A stretch of DNA of 64,000 nt from Rutidosis leptorrhynchoides (lineage: Eukaryota; Streptophyta; Magnoliopsida; Asterales; Asteraceae). The notes under the pieces were generated by a model. The model made no database searches, had not been told where the DNA came from, and saw nothing but the letters and a program-made list of their open reading frames with translations. How positions within the stretch are numbered: position 1 is the stretch's first letter; every line of letters begins with the position of its first letter. Shown piece after piece: positions 1 through 12,100 of this stretch. The translations under genes were made by a program, and so were the position numbers. The stretch covers positions 313,037,501 to 313,101,500 of the forward strand of contig NC_092339.1 in the NCBI RefSeq assembly GCF_046630445.1, written 5' to 3'.

Positions 1-62
1 ATATGCACCTCGCCAAAGGTGGTCAACCAAAACGCACAACCGTGCCAATTGGACCCATACAC
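1..62 (-). repeat. Fragment of an old LTR, left piece
   Basis: This flank precedes the solo LTR. Its last five bases (tacac, 58-62) recur at 20241-20245 as the target-site duplication, so 1-62 and 20246 onward were contiguous before the insertion. Too little is visible to assign it alone. With 20241-21305 and 44513-44732 it forms one older minus-strand LTR that starts outside the window. Confidence 0.6.
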
Positions 63-1278
63 TGAAATGTCCCGTTCTTATTGATTAAAAACGTTCCATA
101 TTAATTGATTTCGTTGCGAGGTTTTGACCTCTATATGAGACGTTTTTCAAAGACTGCATTCATTTTTAAAACAAACCATAACCTTTATTTCATAAATAAA
201 GGTTTAAAAAGCTTTACGTAGATTATCAAATAATGATAATCTAAAATATCCTGTTTACACACGACCATTACATAATGGTTTACAATACAAATATGTTACA
301 ACGAAATCAGTTTTTTGAATGCAGTTTTTACACAATATCATACAAACATGGACTCCAAATCTTGTCCTTATTTTAGTATGCAACAGCGGAAGCTCTTAGT
401 ATTCACCTGAGAATAAACATGCTTTAAACGTCAACAAAAATGTTGGTGAGTTATAGGTTTAACCTATATATATCAAATCGTAACAATAGACCACAAGATT
501 TCATATTTCAATACACATCCCATACATAGAGATAAAAATCATTCATATGGTGAACACCTGGTAACCGACATTAACAAGATGCATATATAAGAATATCCCC
601 ATCATTCCGGGACACCCTTCGGATATGATATAAATTTCGAAGTACTAAAGCATCCGGTACTTTGGATGGGGTTTGTTAGGCCCAATAGATCTATCTTTAG
701 GATTCGCGTCAATTAGGGTGTCTGTTCCCTAATTCTTAGATTACCAGACTTAATAAAAAGGGGCATATTCGATTTCGATAATTCAACCATCGAATGTAGT
801 TTCACGTACTTGTGTCTATTTTGTAAATCATTTATAAAACCTGCATGTATTCTCATCCCAAAAATATTAGATTTTAAAAGTGGGACTATAACTCACTTTC
901 ACAGATTTTTACTTCGTCGGGAAGTAAGACTTGGCCACTGGTTGATTCACAAACCTATAACAATATATACATATATATCAAAGTATGTTCAAAATATATT
1001 TACAAAACTTTTAATACATTTTGATGTTTTAAGTTTATTAAGTCAGCTGTCCTCGTTAGTAACCTACAACTAGTTGTCCACAGTTAGATGTACAGAAATA
1101 AATCGATAAATATTATCTTGAATCAATTCACGACCCAGTGTATACGTATCTCAGTATTGATCACAACTCAAACTATATATATATATTTTGGAATCAACCT
1201 CAACCCTGTATAGCTAACTCCAACATTCACATATAGAGTCTCTATGGTTGTTCCGCAATATATATATAGATAGGTCGA
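63..1278 (-). repeat. Solo LTR, left half (3' part on the minus strand)
   Basis: This half is close to 21306-22518 and 41194-42406. Short open frames inside it, such as the one near 810-1073, recur in all three LTR copies only because the LTR is repeated. They show no protein-like features. The last five bases, gtcga, are the target site of the Athila insertion. Confidence 0.9.
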
Positions 1279-3270
1279 TGATGTTATGCGAGGTGTATAT
1301 AAAATAGTTATTAATTTTAGCAGGAAATACTATTAAATACGATACAATTTTACACAAGATATTTATTTATTTATAGAATGGATATACTTAAACCTTGCTA
1401 CAACACTTATAGGCAGTGTACCTAATCGTACAGTAGTGTAGTTTTTAGTAAGTCCGGTTCGTTCCACAGGGAAATCTTTAAACAAAGCTCAACGCTATAT
1501 TAGTTTACTTTTATTAAAAATACAAATATATATATAAGTAATATTATTATTATAAAGGGGGGTTTTTACCGTTTAATGACCGGTTTGTCGATTTTAAGAC
1601 TTTAGTCGCAGTTAAAACCTAATGTAAAATATAAAATAAATACAAGACTTAAATTAAAGCGTAAAGTAAATAACGATAATGAAATTGCGAATAATAAAAG
1701 TGCGATAAAATAAACTTACGATAATTAAAAAATACGATAATTAAAAGTGCGATTAAATAACAATAAATAAAAGTGCGATAATTAGAAGTGCAATTAAATA
1801 TAAAATAAAGGAAATTAAATATGAAATAAAAGAATTATGCTTATTTAAACTTCCGTAATCATGATGTTTGACGTGTTGATTTTAGTTTTATGCCCATGGG
1901 TTAATTGTCCTTTGTCCTGGATTATTTAATATGTCCGTCTGGTTTTTGTCCATAACAGTCCATCAGTCATAAATATAAAGTGCGAGTGTCCTCATCAAAT
2001 TATTCTTATACCCGAAGTTAAATATTCCAACTAATTGGGGATTCGAATTGTAACAAGGTTTTAATACTTTGTTTAATGAATACACCAGGTTATCGACTGC
2101 GTGTAAACCAAGGTTTTACTACTTTGTTAACAATTACACCAATTACCCTTGAATGTAATTTCACCCCTGTTTTAATTATTCTAGTGGCTATTAATCCATT
2201 CCCGTGTCCGGTTAAATGAACGATTATTCGTACATATAAATACCCCGCCCATCGTGTCCGATCGAGTGTATATGGTAATTTATAGGGACGCCCAATTATA
2301 AATCTTTATATTAACATTAACAAACTTTCATTTAGTTAAACAAATATAAAGCCCATTAATAGCCCATAGTCTAATTTCCACAAGTGTCGTTCTTTTGTCC
2401 AAACCCCAATTATGGTACAAAGCCCAATTACCCAATTTTAGTAATTAGCCCAACATCATGATTACTTCGTTTTAAATAAGCACAATAATAACTTAGCTAC
2501 GAGACATTAATGTAAAAAGGTTGAACATAACTTACAATGATTAAAAATAGCGTAGCGTTACACGGACAGAATTTCGACTTACACCCTTACAACATTCGCT
2601 AACATACCCTTATTATTAGAATTAAAATTAAAATTAAAATATAAATTATATATATATATATATATATATAAATTTTACGTATGATAAGAGAAGAAAAAGA
2701 TATTGATTTTGATCAGAATTCGGTTGGCTTTATAGGCAGTTTTCAATTTTGGGGCTCCGCGACTCGCGGTGAATTTTGCCTTCAAACTCCGCAAGTCACG
2801 GAGTTTGAAATTCCAGCTCATATCTTGGAGTCTTTCTCTGCCGACGGTTTTTATTTATAAATATAATATATATATAATTAATATAATTAATTATATATTA
2901 TATTATATTTATATACCTAGTTAACTTGTAATTTTTAGTCCGTTGCGTCGAGCGTTAAGAGTTGACTCTGGTCCCGGTTCCGGATTTTCGAACGTCCTTG
3001 CGTACAATTTTATATTTTGTACTTTGCGTTTTGAATCTTGTACTCTTGTAATTTCGAGACGTTTCTTATCAATAATTGGAACCTTTTTGATTGTCTTTTG
3101 TACTTTTGAGCTTTTTGGTCGTTTGCGTCTTCAATTCGTCGAATCTGTCTTTTGTCTTCACCTTTTATTATTTAAACGAATATCACTTGTAAATAGAACA
3201 ATTGCAACTAAAAGCTTGTCTTTCTTGAGGAATAATGCTATGAAATATATGTTCGTTTTTAGCATTATCA
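1279..3270 (-). repeat. 3' LTR of the Athila element
   Basis: On the plus strand it begins tgatgttatgcg and ends agcattatca. It pairs with 16150-18179. It contains a (TA)12 tract at 2647-2670 and a paired CG-rich quasi-palindrome at 2755-2801. The open frame at 2943-3287 runs across the LTR edge and is not protein-like. Confidence 0.95.
2755..2801. repeat. Paired CG-rich quasi-palindrome, copy 1 (3' LTR)
   Basis: The motif ctccgcgactcgcgg is followed about 33 bp later by ccgcaagtcacgg. Each arm is itself nearly self-complementary (CCGCG-ACT-CGCGG). The surrounding sequence is strongly AT-rich. This copy has a G-to-A change in the second arm compared with the 5' LTR copy. Confidence 0.75.
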
Positions 3271-3290
3271 AATATTCCCACACTTGAGCG
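3271..3290 (-). other. Polypurine tract of the Athila element
   Basis: On the minus strand the sequence next to the 3' LTR reads CAAGTGTGGGAATATT before the LTR begins. This is the usual Athila position and style for a plus-strand primer, with AAGTGTGGG near the LTR. Confidence 0.8.
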
Positions 3291-5347
3291 TTGCTTGTCC
3301 TCAAGCAATATTGTCTTGAAATACAAGAATCACTTCTTTATTCTTCACACTTTGTACATCAGTGATTTCTATACGGTGGTATAAACAATGGTAGTAACGA
3401 TATGGTTTACAGTCCCACATGACTATAAAAATTTAGATCCATTAAGGAAATTGGATCTTTATGAAAACATTTGATCTTTTGAAATCTAGTTTTTACCCTA
3501 GATAAGTTTTCCGGAATAACCCTTTACCGGTGTTTGCAAAATATTTTTGTGGGTTTGGTGGGTTTCAGATTTGAAAATTTTAGCTCAAACTTGCGGTTTT
3601 GTGTCACCCACTTGCTAACCTTGTATTTGGAAAGCAACACGTCCAGTTTACTTGTCCCGTATATTACCTTTCGGTAAACTACCGTCCGGTTGTAAAGGAA
3701 AGCGTTGAACAAGCAAATGTTAAGGCAATGTCCCGTGACATGCTTTTGATTATGGTCTATAACGTGTCGGACGCAATTACTATCCTTGGTAGGAGCAATA
3801 GTAAAGCTCACCCTTATAATTTTTCGGTATGGCACAAGGTCCTGTCTTTGACCACTATGCAACCACCGTTCTTACTGTTGACACCCGATTTAGTTCAGGT
3901 GACCTAATGAATTCCAGGTGAATTCCTAGGATTTTACGTTCAATGGTAATGAACGCATTAAAAATAGGGTTTTCAGAAAACAAATCGGTTTATAATTTTG
4001 ATCAAAATATTTTCTCGTTCAAGCTCGAGTTTAGATATCATTGAATTTCATGAGTTTGAATTCTCAATCTTTAAGGTCAATCTCTAGGATTGAGTGATAT
4101 CAGTCTTAAAAGCTGATTTTTAATCTTTAAGGAGATTATCCTTTCTGGGGATCTGATTCATTAGTCTTATCAAGCTAATTTGCACGGTGCCCCCCCATTG
4201 TATGAGATAAATCCTTTTCATGGTTAGGATAAATCTGACCACTTGGCGACCCTGTTTAATGCTGAGGTCCGTGGATTTCCTGCTGATTTTAGTGATGACT
4301 TTTCTAGATTTTTCGTCAACCTACAGCTGGTCTGGACGACAACTTCATGACCTAAATCAAGAAGCGCGTGTCTTTTTCGGAAGACTTTACTTCCTTTTAA
4401 TGATGGAATTGATTCATCGTGTAGATCCATCTCTTCTTTTCTTTCATCGGGTAAAACAGTTTAGTTTAGTCCAAAGCAAAAGTATTTTCAGTTATTTGTT
4501 ACAGATATATGTGACATATGTTTAAGATAACTTGGTAAATTTTCCCACACTTGGCTTTTATTTTCCTTTTTATCGTCCTCTATTCCATTTTAAATGAATT
4601 TTAACATTTTAGTTTGTTTCTCAATTTATGTCCTTTCCGAGGTAACAATAATTTCGGTGTTAAAACCTAGTTTTATCGTTCATAAATATGTATAACATGA
4701 TTTTGAGTTCATTTAATTGAAAAAAAAAATTTTTAAAAATTTTACTAGAATTGGGTAGTTAGTATATAAGACTAGGGCTGTTCTTTATTATCAGAGAGCA
4801 CTAGATTCTAATACAACTACTGCTTTACTAGTTTTTTTAATGGTAACCAAGTGTTTAAGATAAAAATTTTAAAATCCGAAAGAATTTAACCCCTTCCCAC
4901 ACTTAAGATCTTGCAATGCCCTCATTTGCAAGAAATCAGTAACAATTTAAATTATTGAGGGTGATTAGTGTGAAAATGATTAAATTTTACCAAAGTTTCC
5001 AAATATATTGGCGTTTGTTTGCTGAATGATAAATGGTGCACATCATTTGTTCATTCCGTCTTGTTGTTATTTCACATATATTTTGCATCTTGTCGTCAAA
5101 ATTAGTTGCTTTTGCTGAACTTAATGCCAGTCTTTGAAAATGCGTTGTTTTACCCTGTTGTGTACATAAGATAAACTGCAAACATATATACATATTTTTG
5201 AAGTTTGGTATATTACCCCACATTCAAAAATTATTAAAATCTAAGAATAAAAGTTAGATAATTATAAAAATGATTACAATATTAACAAAAGTATTAAACG
5301 TATCAATAATTACAAATTACAAAAAAAAAAAAAAAATAATAAGTAAA
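3291..5347 (-). other. 3' untranslated region of the Athila element
   Basis: About 2 kb separates the env-position ORF from the PPT. It contains only short, low-complexity frames on both strands, with no recognisable domain. The C7 run near 4191 and several A/T runs are its only local peculiarities. Long non-coding 3' regions are usual in Athila elements. Confidence 0.7.
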
Positions 5348-6694
5348 CTAAGGATGATATTGGTACCAATAGGGGTTCCAGGCATAACCATAAGTGCTAT
5401 AGAATGCTTCGGCAGGGTCATACGTAGGATACGGTGGCTGCATCTCTATAGACCAAGGAGGGAAGATGGGTTTCGGTGTAGGAATATAGTTTCTACCTAT
5501 ATGTTGGCAATGAGCTATGATCTGGTTCTGATGAACTTGCCAATCTTCAAATGCTCTCTGTCTAGCATTTTCGTATTCCTGAGAAGCTATAAACCTATGC
5601 ATTTCTTGCATATCATTCCCCCCTCCTACATTACCTTGCTGCTGGTTTCTCTCCACCTGTGGATGTCTACCATGGTATCGTACTGCGGCGTTATTTCGCC
5701 TCTTCAAAACTTTCGCACCATGGTATACATTTAAACCTATAGTATCGCGGGGTTCCGGCTCTTCTAGTAATAATCCCCCCCGACTTATATCCACACCGAG
5801 ATATTCACCAATCAAAGTAATAAAAATACCACCTCCTATTATGCTATGTGGTCGCATCCCCCGAACCATAGCTGATAAATAATAACCCACACAATATGGT
5901 ATACTTACAGCGCTTTGTGGGTCTCGAATACACATATGGTAAAACAAATCCTGTTCATTTACTTTTTCTTTGTTCTTACCCCTTTGTGTAATCGAATTAG
6001 CTAAAAATCTATGTATCACTCTTAATTCGGCTCTATCTATATCCAAATAAGAGTAATTTCCCCCTTTGAAACGGTGATGGCTTGTCATTTGACTCCACAC
6101 ACCGTGTGTATCAAAATTTTCATCTATCTTTCTACCGTTTAGTATCAATCCTCTACAATCGGCAGACGCTAACTCCTCAGGCGTATATATACGTAAAGCC
6201 TGAGCCATGTCCAGTAAAGACATGTGGCGCATCGAACCGCCTAACAAAAATCTAATAAAAGAACGATCGGTTAAACTAGCTACCCGATCATTCAACTCTA
6301 TACTACATAACAATTCTTCACACCATACTTTATATACAGGTCTACGTATGGTGAATAAATGTACCCAGTCATTAAAAGAAGAATTACCATACCTCTGTAC
6401 AAGTAATTCCCTAATTGGCCCGGCCAATTCTACAGCTTCTAAGGGTCCCCATTTTATGACCCTTGGTACCTCAACAACCTTAGAATGAAGAGTATGCAAA
6501 CCCCGTTGATATTTTGGATAATCTATCCAAAGTCTGTCAAATCTCAGGTTCGGGTGCAACTCTTCCAAGTGCATATCAGAAAAGGTCATGACTGGATGAG
6601 GTATATCCTGCTTGTAGTAGTTATCCACCTCCTGTTGTTCCAAATTCTCAGCAGGAGCATTGCGGGCTTGGGATGAAGATTCACCCCTTTCATT
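5348..6694 (-). CDS. ATHILA ORF-1-like (env-position) protein, main exon
   Basis: This frame of about 449 codons lies downstream of pol, where Athila elements carry an env-like gene. The protein resembles the ATHILA ORF-1 family: a globular central part rich in W, R and L (for example KWGPLEAVELAGPIREL and FIRFLLGGSMRHMSLLDMAQ), then a Gln/Asn/Pro/Tyr-rich tail. There is one weakly hydrophobic stretch (GGGIFITLIGEYLGV) but no clear signal peptide or strong membrane anchor, so 'envelope' is positional only. The frame has no ATG at its beginning. It is open back to a splice-acceptor-like TGTTTTGCAG ending at 6695. A 14-codon leader with an ATG at 8574 ends at a consensus donor (8533/8532) and is in phase with this exon. 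Expression by splicing is therefore likely. The next in-frame ATG is about 38 codons in. Confidence 0.8.
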   Translation of the reverse strand, partial: NERGESSSQARNAPAENLEQQEVDNYYKQDIPHPVMTFSDMHLEELHPNLRFDRLWIDYPKYQRGLHTLHSKVVEVPRVIKWGPLEAVELAGPIRELLVQRYGNSSFNDWVHLFTIRRPVYKVWCEELLCSIELNDRVASLTDRSFIRFLLGGSMRHMSLLDMAQALRIYTPEELASADCRGLILNGRKIDENFDTHGVWSQMTSHHRFKGGNYSYLDIDRAELRVIHRFLANSITQRGKNKEKVNEQDLFYHMCIRDPQSAVSIPYCVGYYLSAMVRGMRPHSIIGGGIFITLIGEYLGVDISRGGLLLEEPEPRDTIGLNVYHGAKVLKRRNNAAVRYHGRHPQVERNQQQGNVGGGNDMQEMHRFIASQEYENARQRAFEDWQVHQNQIIAHCQHIGRNYIPTPKPIFPPWSIEMQPPYPTYDPAEAFYSTYGYAWNPYWYQYHP

Positions 6695-8532
6695 CTGCAA
6701 AACACATCAAACACAATTTTTGTGCATCCAAATATGCATTAGTGTCAGCAAAATCATCAATCAAAATAATTACAATGACATTATCAATTTATATCAAACT
6801 TAAGCTCATTTTCACATTTTTATCAAATCTACACTTTTTCATATAAGCATATACGAAAATGTTCGCCAAGTTCATAAGCATTCAACTCAAATAACATGTC
6901 AAAATAATCATTACTAGCAATCAAACAAGTCTCAAATGGCATTATCTTTCAAAAATCAAGTTCATGAATTTTAGACTTGAAAAAGTCCACTTTAATTCTC
7001 AAAATCATGTTTAGGCTCAAAGTTTGGATCATTTAACTACCTAGACATGTTACACTACTCAATTTAGCAACAATTCATGACAAAAATCGGCCATAACCTG
7101 TTTATATCAAAAAGCCCCAAATTGCTCAAGAACACAAACCCTAGATTATTCAAAATTTGAAGTTTAAGGCTTCTAATCATGTTAAACAGCATCAATCTAG
7201 GTTATACAAGCATAATACATAAACAATTTAAGTCTAATTACACTAAAAAGCATCAAAATCAAATTGGGGAAAAATTTGCTCAAGAACACCAAATTTCGGA
7301 TTAAATGGTGTTTAGGTGTAGAAATTTACCCTTTTTCTTGAGTAATTCTTAGATAGCATCCTTCTCAACATGATTTTAGCAAAAGATTTGGTGATTAACG
7401 GTTAAAAATTGGGATTTTGGGGTGTATTTTTCGGGTTTTTGGGGTTTTTGTTCGCTGTTCTTCGCAGTGTTTTTGGGTGGGGGAGTGAACTGCTCTGTTT
7501 TTTACGTTTTTTTTTTTCTGGGAATTGGTCCCTCCGCGAGTCGCGGTGAAATACCCTTTAAACTCCGCGACTCGCGGAGTTTTTTTTTTTTTTTTTTTTT
7601 TTTTATAATCATTAACTTTTGAAACAATTAAGTACTTAATTTTAAAATTTTGTTTCCCTTGTTATTTAGGACGAGGTCGTTTCGGATCGATGTCCTAGTC
7701 CGTCCTTCGACAAAATTTTAAAATTTGTCTTTTTGTAGCGATTGTTTTAAAAGCTAAGATTTTTGGGTTTTTTCAATGTTTTTGGCATACTCTAATTCAA
7801 TAAGATTAAAAATAATGATAATAAAAGTTCTCGTCCCTCCCTCGGGTAAAGCAATTTCGGTTCAAAGACCTAGTCTTCAACTTACGACGAATTTAAAAAT
7901 CATATTCTTAACTTAATGAGATAAAGTAAATTTTTGTTTTTAAATTCACACAACTTAAATATAAAATTCAAAATTATTATTAAAAATTCACTCCAAACTT
8001 AAAATTTGAAATGCATAAAATTAAAAATTAATATTTTAAAAATTAAAAATTTACACCAAACTTAATTTAAAAATTTATAAATTCATACTAAACTTATATT
8101 AATTTTTCAAATATTTACAATTTTAAATATATTGTTTTTACAAAGTTTACAATATTAATTTAAGATTTAAATATTAAGATTAAAAACATGGTAAAAATAA
8201 AATTAAAAATCTTTTTGTCTTTTTATCCCACTTTAATCAATCAAATATTATCAAAAATATGCGCCCCTCTTTTTGGTAAAGTAATTTCGGTTCCAAGACC
8301 TAATTTAACTCATGACGAATTTTTGAAATATTTTGGGTTGATTGTTTAAAGATATTTATACCTTAAGAATAAACGTTAAATTTCGCAGTGATGTAATAAA
8401 TTTTTGAATGATATCAATAATTTCGGTCGCCAAACCTAATTTTATTCAATACCAATTTAATACTTTTTAGCGAACAAATTAGCGTTTATTATCAAAAGGT
8501 TAAAAATAAAAATAAAAACTGTACAGACATAC
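6695..8532 (-). other. Putative intron in the Athila env-position transcript
   Basis: The minus strand shows a donor, TTTCACAG|GTATGTC, at 8533/8532 and an acceptor, TGTTTTGCAG|AATG, at 6695/6694, which gives a 1838-nt intron. Removing it keeps the phase between the ATG at 8574 and the long downstream frame. The interval has no other coding content. It holds homopolymer runs and a CG-rich quasi-palindrome pair. Splicing of env-position transcripts is known for barley Bagy-2. Here it is inferred from sequence. Confidence 0.65.
7532..7579. repeat. Paired CG-rich quasi-palindrome, copy 2 (internal)
   Basis: ctccgcgagtcgcgg at 7532-7546 and ctccgcgactcgcggag at 7563-7579 are inverted copies and can form a strong stem around a 16-nt loop. 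A run of about 24 T follows. It lies in the putative env intron. Confidence 0.8.
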
Positions 8533-8976
8533 CTGTGAAATAGATTTCTTAGTTATATGATCTATCCCATTCATAAGATAGTCAGTTTAATTGGTTTTCC
8601 ATGGCTACATAGGCGTAACCTCGAGCATTCAGTGTCTTTTCTTCTAAACATATGAACGGTCCGTCTCTGCATAAAGTAACAAATTCGGTATTTGAATAGG
8701 TTTGATTATTTGAACATTTACCTCCATGTGACCATTTTCCGCATTTGTGACATCGTTCTAGGTGTCGTGCTCTTCTTTTCGCTGCGGATTTTGATTTTCC
8801 TTTACCAAATTGTAACTTATTATCTTCGCATCTGGATTCTTTTCTAACTCCGTCCATTCTTTCTCTGATTACTGATACTATTTCACTCGGGAGTATATCA
8901 TTATTTCTTTTAGTGATCAAAGCGTGTAGCATTAGACCATGGTTTAGTTCACAGGCAGTCTTCATTTTGTAAAAAC
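8533..8976 (-). other. Exon-like unit between pol and the env-position ORF
   Basis: On the minus strand the unit is bounded by a strong acceptor (T8-AG at 8984-8977) and a consensus donor (CAG|GTATGT at 8533/8532). It contains the small zinc-knuckle ORF and, seven nucleotides after its stop, the ATG (8574) that opens the leader in phase with the env-position exon. The mRNA could thus offer both reading frames. Confidence 0.6.
8582..8965 (-). CDS. Small zinc-knuckle protein of the Athila element
   Basis: This 127-codon ORF lies between gag-pol and the env-position ORF in the same orientation. Its central part is very basic (GKGKSKSAAKRRARHLERC) and runs into CHKCGKWSHGGKC, a C-X2-C-X4-H-X3-C knuckle that could bind RNA or DNA. 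The start is the ATG at 8965, 11 nt after a strong splice-acceptor-like T-run plus AG, so a spliced transcript is plausible. I do not recognise a named family. Basic flanks and a knuckle suggest nucleic-acid binding, for example a nucleocapsid-like or regulatory role, but this is inference. It is not an alternative frame of pol, because pol ends at 9138. Confidence 0.65.
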   Translation of the reverse strand: MKTACELNHGLMLHALITKRNNDILPSEIVSVIRERMDGVRKESRCEDNKLQFGKGKSKSAAKRRARHLERCHKCGKWSHGGKCSNNQTYSNTEFVTLCRDGPFICLEEKTLNARGYAYVAMENQLN

Positions 8977-9137
8977 CTAAAAAAAATAAAAATTCAGAAT
9001 GGGGGGAGAAGACTAGTTCTTTAGGGTCTGCTAGGGAAAGACCATTCGGGTTCCATTTTCGAGAACTACACGAAAACAGACAATCTAACTCTAACAGAAA
9101 TACATATTATCCTTTAAAGACTTGATTCTCCCCACAC

Positions 9138-12100
9138 TTAGTTAGCTGTGGTGTCGAAATTGTGATTAACTTCGTTGTCGACTTCCATCGGACCATGTAT
9201 GTAATGTTTAACTCTGTGACCATTAACTTTAAATTCAATCCCATTTGAATTTATTAATTCTATCGTTCCGTATGAGAAAACTCTTTTGACTATGAATGGT
9301 CCAGACCATCTTGATTTCAATTTTCCAGGAAATAGCTTGAATCGTGAATTGAAAAGAAGAACTCTGTCTCCTTCTTTAAATTCTTTTGAACTTCTGATTC
9401 TTTTATCATGCCATTTCTTCGTTCTTTCTTTATAGATTAACGAATTTTCGTATGCTTCATGTCTTAATTCTTCTAATTCATTTAGTTGACTTAATCGTAG
9501 ACGTCCGGCTTCATGTAAATCAAGATTACATGTTTTCAAAGCCCAAAATGCTTTGTGTTCAATTTCTACTGGAAGATGACATGCTTTTCCATAAACAAGT
9601 CTAAAAGGTGTGGTTCCAATTGGAGTTTTGTAGGCTGTTCTAAAAGCCCAGAGTGCATCCTCCAATTTAATGGACCATTCCTTCTGATTTGATCCTACGG
9701 TTTTCTCTAGAATACGTTTTAAAGCTCGGTTGGTATTTTCAACTTGTCCACTTGTTTGTGGATGATATGCGGTGGAGATTTTATGAGTTACTCCATATCT
9801 TTTAAGAACTTTCTCAAGTTGATTATTACAGAAATGAGTACCCCGATCACTTATTAAAGCTTTCGGTGTTCCAAACCTTGTAAAAAGACATTTTAAAAAG
9901 TTGACTACAACTCGTGCATCGTTAGTTGGGAGAGCTTGTGCTTCCGCCCATTTAGATACATAATCAATGGCTACGAGTATATATAGATTATTATGAGATT
10001 TTGGAAATGGACCCATAAAGTCAATACCCCAAATGTCAAATACTTCACATACTTGGATGACATTTTGTGGCATTTCATCACGTTGACTTATTTTTCCGGC
10101 CCTTTGACATGCATCACAAGATTTGCAAAGAAGGTGTGCGTCTTTGTAAATTGTAGGCCAATAGAATCCAGCTTCATAAACTTTTCTTGCTGTTAGTTGA
10201 GGCCCATAATGCCCTCCTGTTGGTCCTGTGTGACAATGGTTTAAAATTTTACTAGCTTCATCTCCAAATACACATCGGCGTATTATTCCATCGGGACAAC
10301 TTTTAAACAGATGTGGATCTTCCCAGAAATAGTGTTTTATATCACTGAAGAATTTCTTTCGTCTTTGGTACGATAATCCTTTTTCAAGGAATCCACAAAC
10401 TAAGTAGTTTGCATAGTCTGCAAACCATGGGATTTCTTTATAATCTATCTTCAATAGATATTCATCAGGAAAGTTGTCTTGTATGGCCGATTCATTTAGA
10501 ACTTCTAATTCGGGATTTTCAAGACGAGAAAGATGATCAGCGGCGAGATTTTCTGCTCCTCTTTTATCTCGGATTTCAATATCAAACTCTTGTAAGAGTA
10601 AGATCCAACGGATTAATCTTGGTTTAGCATCTTGTTTTGAAAATAGGTATCTAAGAGCAGAATGGTCGGTATAGACCACCGTTTTTGCTAGAACGAGATA
10701 TGATCGAAATTTGTCAAAAGCAAAGACAATAGCAAGGAGTTCTTTTTCAGTAGTTGTATAGTTCGTTTGTGCTCCTTGTAACGTCTTACTAGAATAATAT
10801 ATAGGTTGAAATCGTTTTTCAATCCTTTGTCCTAAAACGGCTCCCATTGCAAAATCACTTGCATCGCACATTAGTTCAAATGGTAGATTCCAATTTGGTG
10901 TTATCATGATCGGCGCATTAGTGAGTTTCTCTTTAAGAATATTAAAAGATTTGATACACTCATCTGAAAATATGAATGGCGCATCCTTTTCTAGGAGTTT
11001 ATTCATAGGAGTGGCAATTTTAGAAAAATCTTTTATGAAACGTCGGTAAAAACCGGCATGCCCTAGAAAACTCCTAACTCCTCTAACATTGGTGGGATGT
11101 GGAAGTTTAGAAATTACATCTACTTTAGCTCTATCCACTTCAATTCCTTCTTTTGAAATTTTATGTCCAAGAACGATGCCTTCTTTAACCATGAAATGGC
11201 ATTTCTCCCAATTAAGTACTAGATTTGATTTTTCGCATCTAATTAGCATTCGTTCCAGATTAACTAGACATGATTTAAATGTATCACCGAAGACTGAAAA
11301 GTCATCCATGAAAACTTCCATGCATTCTTCTATCATGTCATGAAAAATCGCCATCATACACCTTTGAAAGGTTGCAGGGGCGTTACAAAGTCCAAATGGC
11401 ATTCTTTTGTAACCAAAAGTACCATAAGGGCACGTGAATGTGGTTTTCTCTTGGTCCTCGGGTGCTATTGGAATTTGAAAATATCCGGAAAATCCATCTA
11501 GAAAACAATAGTAACTATTTCCGGCTAATCTTTCCAACATTTGATCTATGAAAGGTAAGGGAAAGTGATCTTTTCTGGTGGCGTCATTTAATTTTCTATA
11601 ATCAATACATACACGCCATCCTGTTACAGTCCTAGTAGGAATAAGCTCATTTTTCTCATTTGTGATGACAGTCATGCCACCCTTCTTAGGTACGCATTGA
11701 ACTGGGCTTACCCATGGACTATCAGAGATTGGATATATCAAACCTGCATCTAGCAGTTTAATAATCTCTTTCTTAACTACATCTTGCATATTAGGATTTA
11801 GTCTTCGTTGGCGTTGCACATACGTTTTATGACCCTCTTCCATAAGGATTTTATGTATGCAATACGAAGGACTTATTCCTTTAATATCATGAATCTTCCA
11901 TGCAATGGCTGGTTTATGAGCTTTCAACACAGAAATGAGTTGTGATTTCTCATTTTCAGTAAGAGAAGACGATATTATTACAGGTAATTCAGATTCACCA
12001 TGTAAATAAGCGTATTCCAAATGGTTTGGAAGTGGCTTTAACTCTAATTTCGGAGGTTCTTCTATCGATGATTTATATCGATATCTGTCTTCTTCTTTTA

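Noticed and set aside
810..1073. 87-codon plus-strand frame present three times (also 22054 and 41942)
   Set aside because: It recurs only because it lies in three copies of the same LTR. It has no protein-like features and runs antisense to the element.
2943..3287. Plus-strand frame at the Athila LTR edge (also 17852)
   Set aside because: LTR shadow antisense to the element. The two copies diverge at the LTR boundary because they run into different flanks.
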